Shown here piece after piece: positions 63,455-64,000 of a DNA stretch of 64,000 nucleotides. The first letter of the stretch is position 1, and each line of letters begins with the position of its first letter. The stretch is taken from positions 1 to 64,000 of the forward strand of contig NZ_BIMA01000025.1 of NCBI RefSeq assembly GCF_004000845.1, in the 5' to 3' direction. The notes beneath the pieces are model-generated. The model searched no databases. It saw only the letters and a program-made list of their open reading frames with translations, and was not told the DNA's origin. The position numbers and the translations under genes are program-made. This stretch comes from Paenibacillus koleovorans NBRC 103111. GTDB lineage: Bacteria > Bacillota > Bacilli > Paenibacillales > NBRC-103111.

Positions 63455-64000
63455 TTGATTCGAAACAGTCCCGCCCAACGGGCATTCGCGATATTCAATT
63501 ACAGCTTTCTGACCCTGGTCAGCCTGAGCATGCTCATTCCGTTCATGCACATCTTCGCCGGCTCGTTCAGCAGCGGCAAAGCGATCACACAGGGACTTGT
63601 CAGCCTCTGGCCGGTCGAGTGGACGTTCGGTAATTATCAGGCGGTGCTCGGTGACCGGGCGATCTGGCGCGCTCTTGGCTTTACCGTGATGATTACGGTG
63701 CTAGGAACGACGATCAGCTTGTTCCTAACGTCGCTCGGCGCCTACGGGTTGTCGAAGCGGGATTTGAAAGGGCGATCGCTCGTCATCGTATTGATCCTGT
63801 TCACCATGATTTTTCAGGCGCCGCTTATTCCGACTTATCTGCTTGTGAAATCGCTGGGCATGCTGAATACGATCTGGGCGCTCGTCATTCCGAACGCGAT
63901 TGCGGCCTTCAACTTGATCATCATGATCTCCTTCTTCCAGAACATCCCCGACGAGCTGCTGGATTCCGCCAAGATGGATGGCTGCGGCGAGTATGGGACA
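63455..64000 (+). CDS. ABC sugar transporter permease, YtcP type (importer 5), cut by window end
   Basis: This is the N-terminal 182 codons of the second permease of importer 5. The frame starts at a TTG eight bases after AAGGAG (63441-63446), and no closer ATG has a ribosome site. The reading runs MIRNSPAQRAFAIFNYSF, then membrane segments, and reaches the docking loop LDSAKMDGCGEYGT at the last base. The alanine usual after Asp-Gly in this loop is Cys here. The binding lipoprotein is expected just beyond the window. Confidence 0.88.
   Translation, partial: MIRNSPAQRAFAIFNYSFLTLVSLSMLIPFMHIFAGSFSSGKAITQGLVSLWPVEWTFGNYQAVLGDRAIWRALGFTVMITVLGTTISLFLTSLGAYGLSKRDLKGRSLVIVLILFTMIFQAPLIPTYLLVKSLGMLNTIWALVIPNAIAAFNLIIMISFFQNIPDELLDSAKMDGCGEYGT

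Noticed and set aside
1-64000. tRNA, rRNA or riboswitch genes
   Set aside because: No cloverleaf, rRNA core or known riboswitch pattern was noticed on either strand; a covariance-model scan would be decisive but could not be run.

Overview
The window looks like the chromosome of a Gram-positive, endospore-forming bacterium of the Paenibacillaceae (Paenibacillus/Cohnella type). The basis is a three-gene spore-germination operon (GerA/GerB/GerC type), strong AGGAGG-like ribosome sites with frequent TTG and GTG starts, short lipoprotein signal peptides, YesM/YesN and membrane AraC-type sensors, and repeated LplB/YtcP/lipoprotein sugar importers. The genus is an inference; there is no rRNA or other phylogenetic marker in the window.

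Most of the window is a chain of carbohydrate-utilisation modules. (1) 141-3553: importer of two permeases plus a binding lipoprotein. (2) 3792-5314: divergent DinB-like protein and WYL regulator sharing a palindromic operator. (3) 5590-16330: membrane AraC sensor, permease, permease, binding lipoprotein, a 1266-residue lyase-like protein without a signal peptide, and an esterase. (4) 16546-33723: a third importer, a repeat-rich 1.1 kb gap, a YesM/YesN-type two-component system on the minus strand and, divergent from it, six tightly packed cytoplasmic genes (creatininase-like, uncharacterised helical protein, aldo/keto reductase, GH110-like beta-helix protein, Gfo/Idh/MocA-like protein, FAD-dependent oxidoreductase). 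(5) 33847-37284: germination operon. (6) 37469-53335: a secreted discoidin/dockerin-like protein, a 2227-residue secreted heparinase II/III-like protein, a second membrane AraC sensor, a fourth importer and an M14 peptidase. (7) 53494-56922: small housekeeping-type genes (hydrolase, CAP lipoprotein, histidine phosphatase, two divergent small envelope proteins). (8) 57032-64000: GH38 alpha-mannosidase, an uncharacterised 633-residue protein and a fifth importer cut by the window end.

The likely logic is that extracellular or imported oligosaccharides are captured by the lipoproteins, imported by the permease pairs and broken down in the cytoplasm. Each module has its own sensor or candidate operator. 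No transport ATPase is encoded in the window, which fits a shared MsmX-type ATPase located elsewhere (inference).

The intergenic DNA is unusually rich in structure: a four-copy 63-bp tandem repeat, several dispersed short repeats, and a palindromic element present twice in which a 7-bp word changes in step at every position. Short boxes are also shared between promoters of neighbouring units. The best candidates for an undescribed system are the six-gene redox and glycosidase operon at 25058-33723 and the co-varying palindromic repeat.
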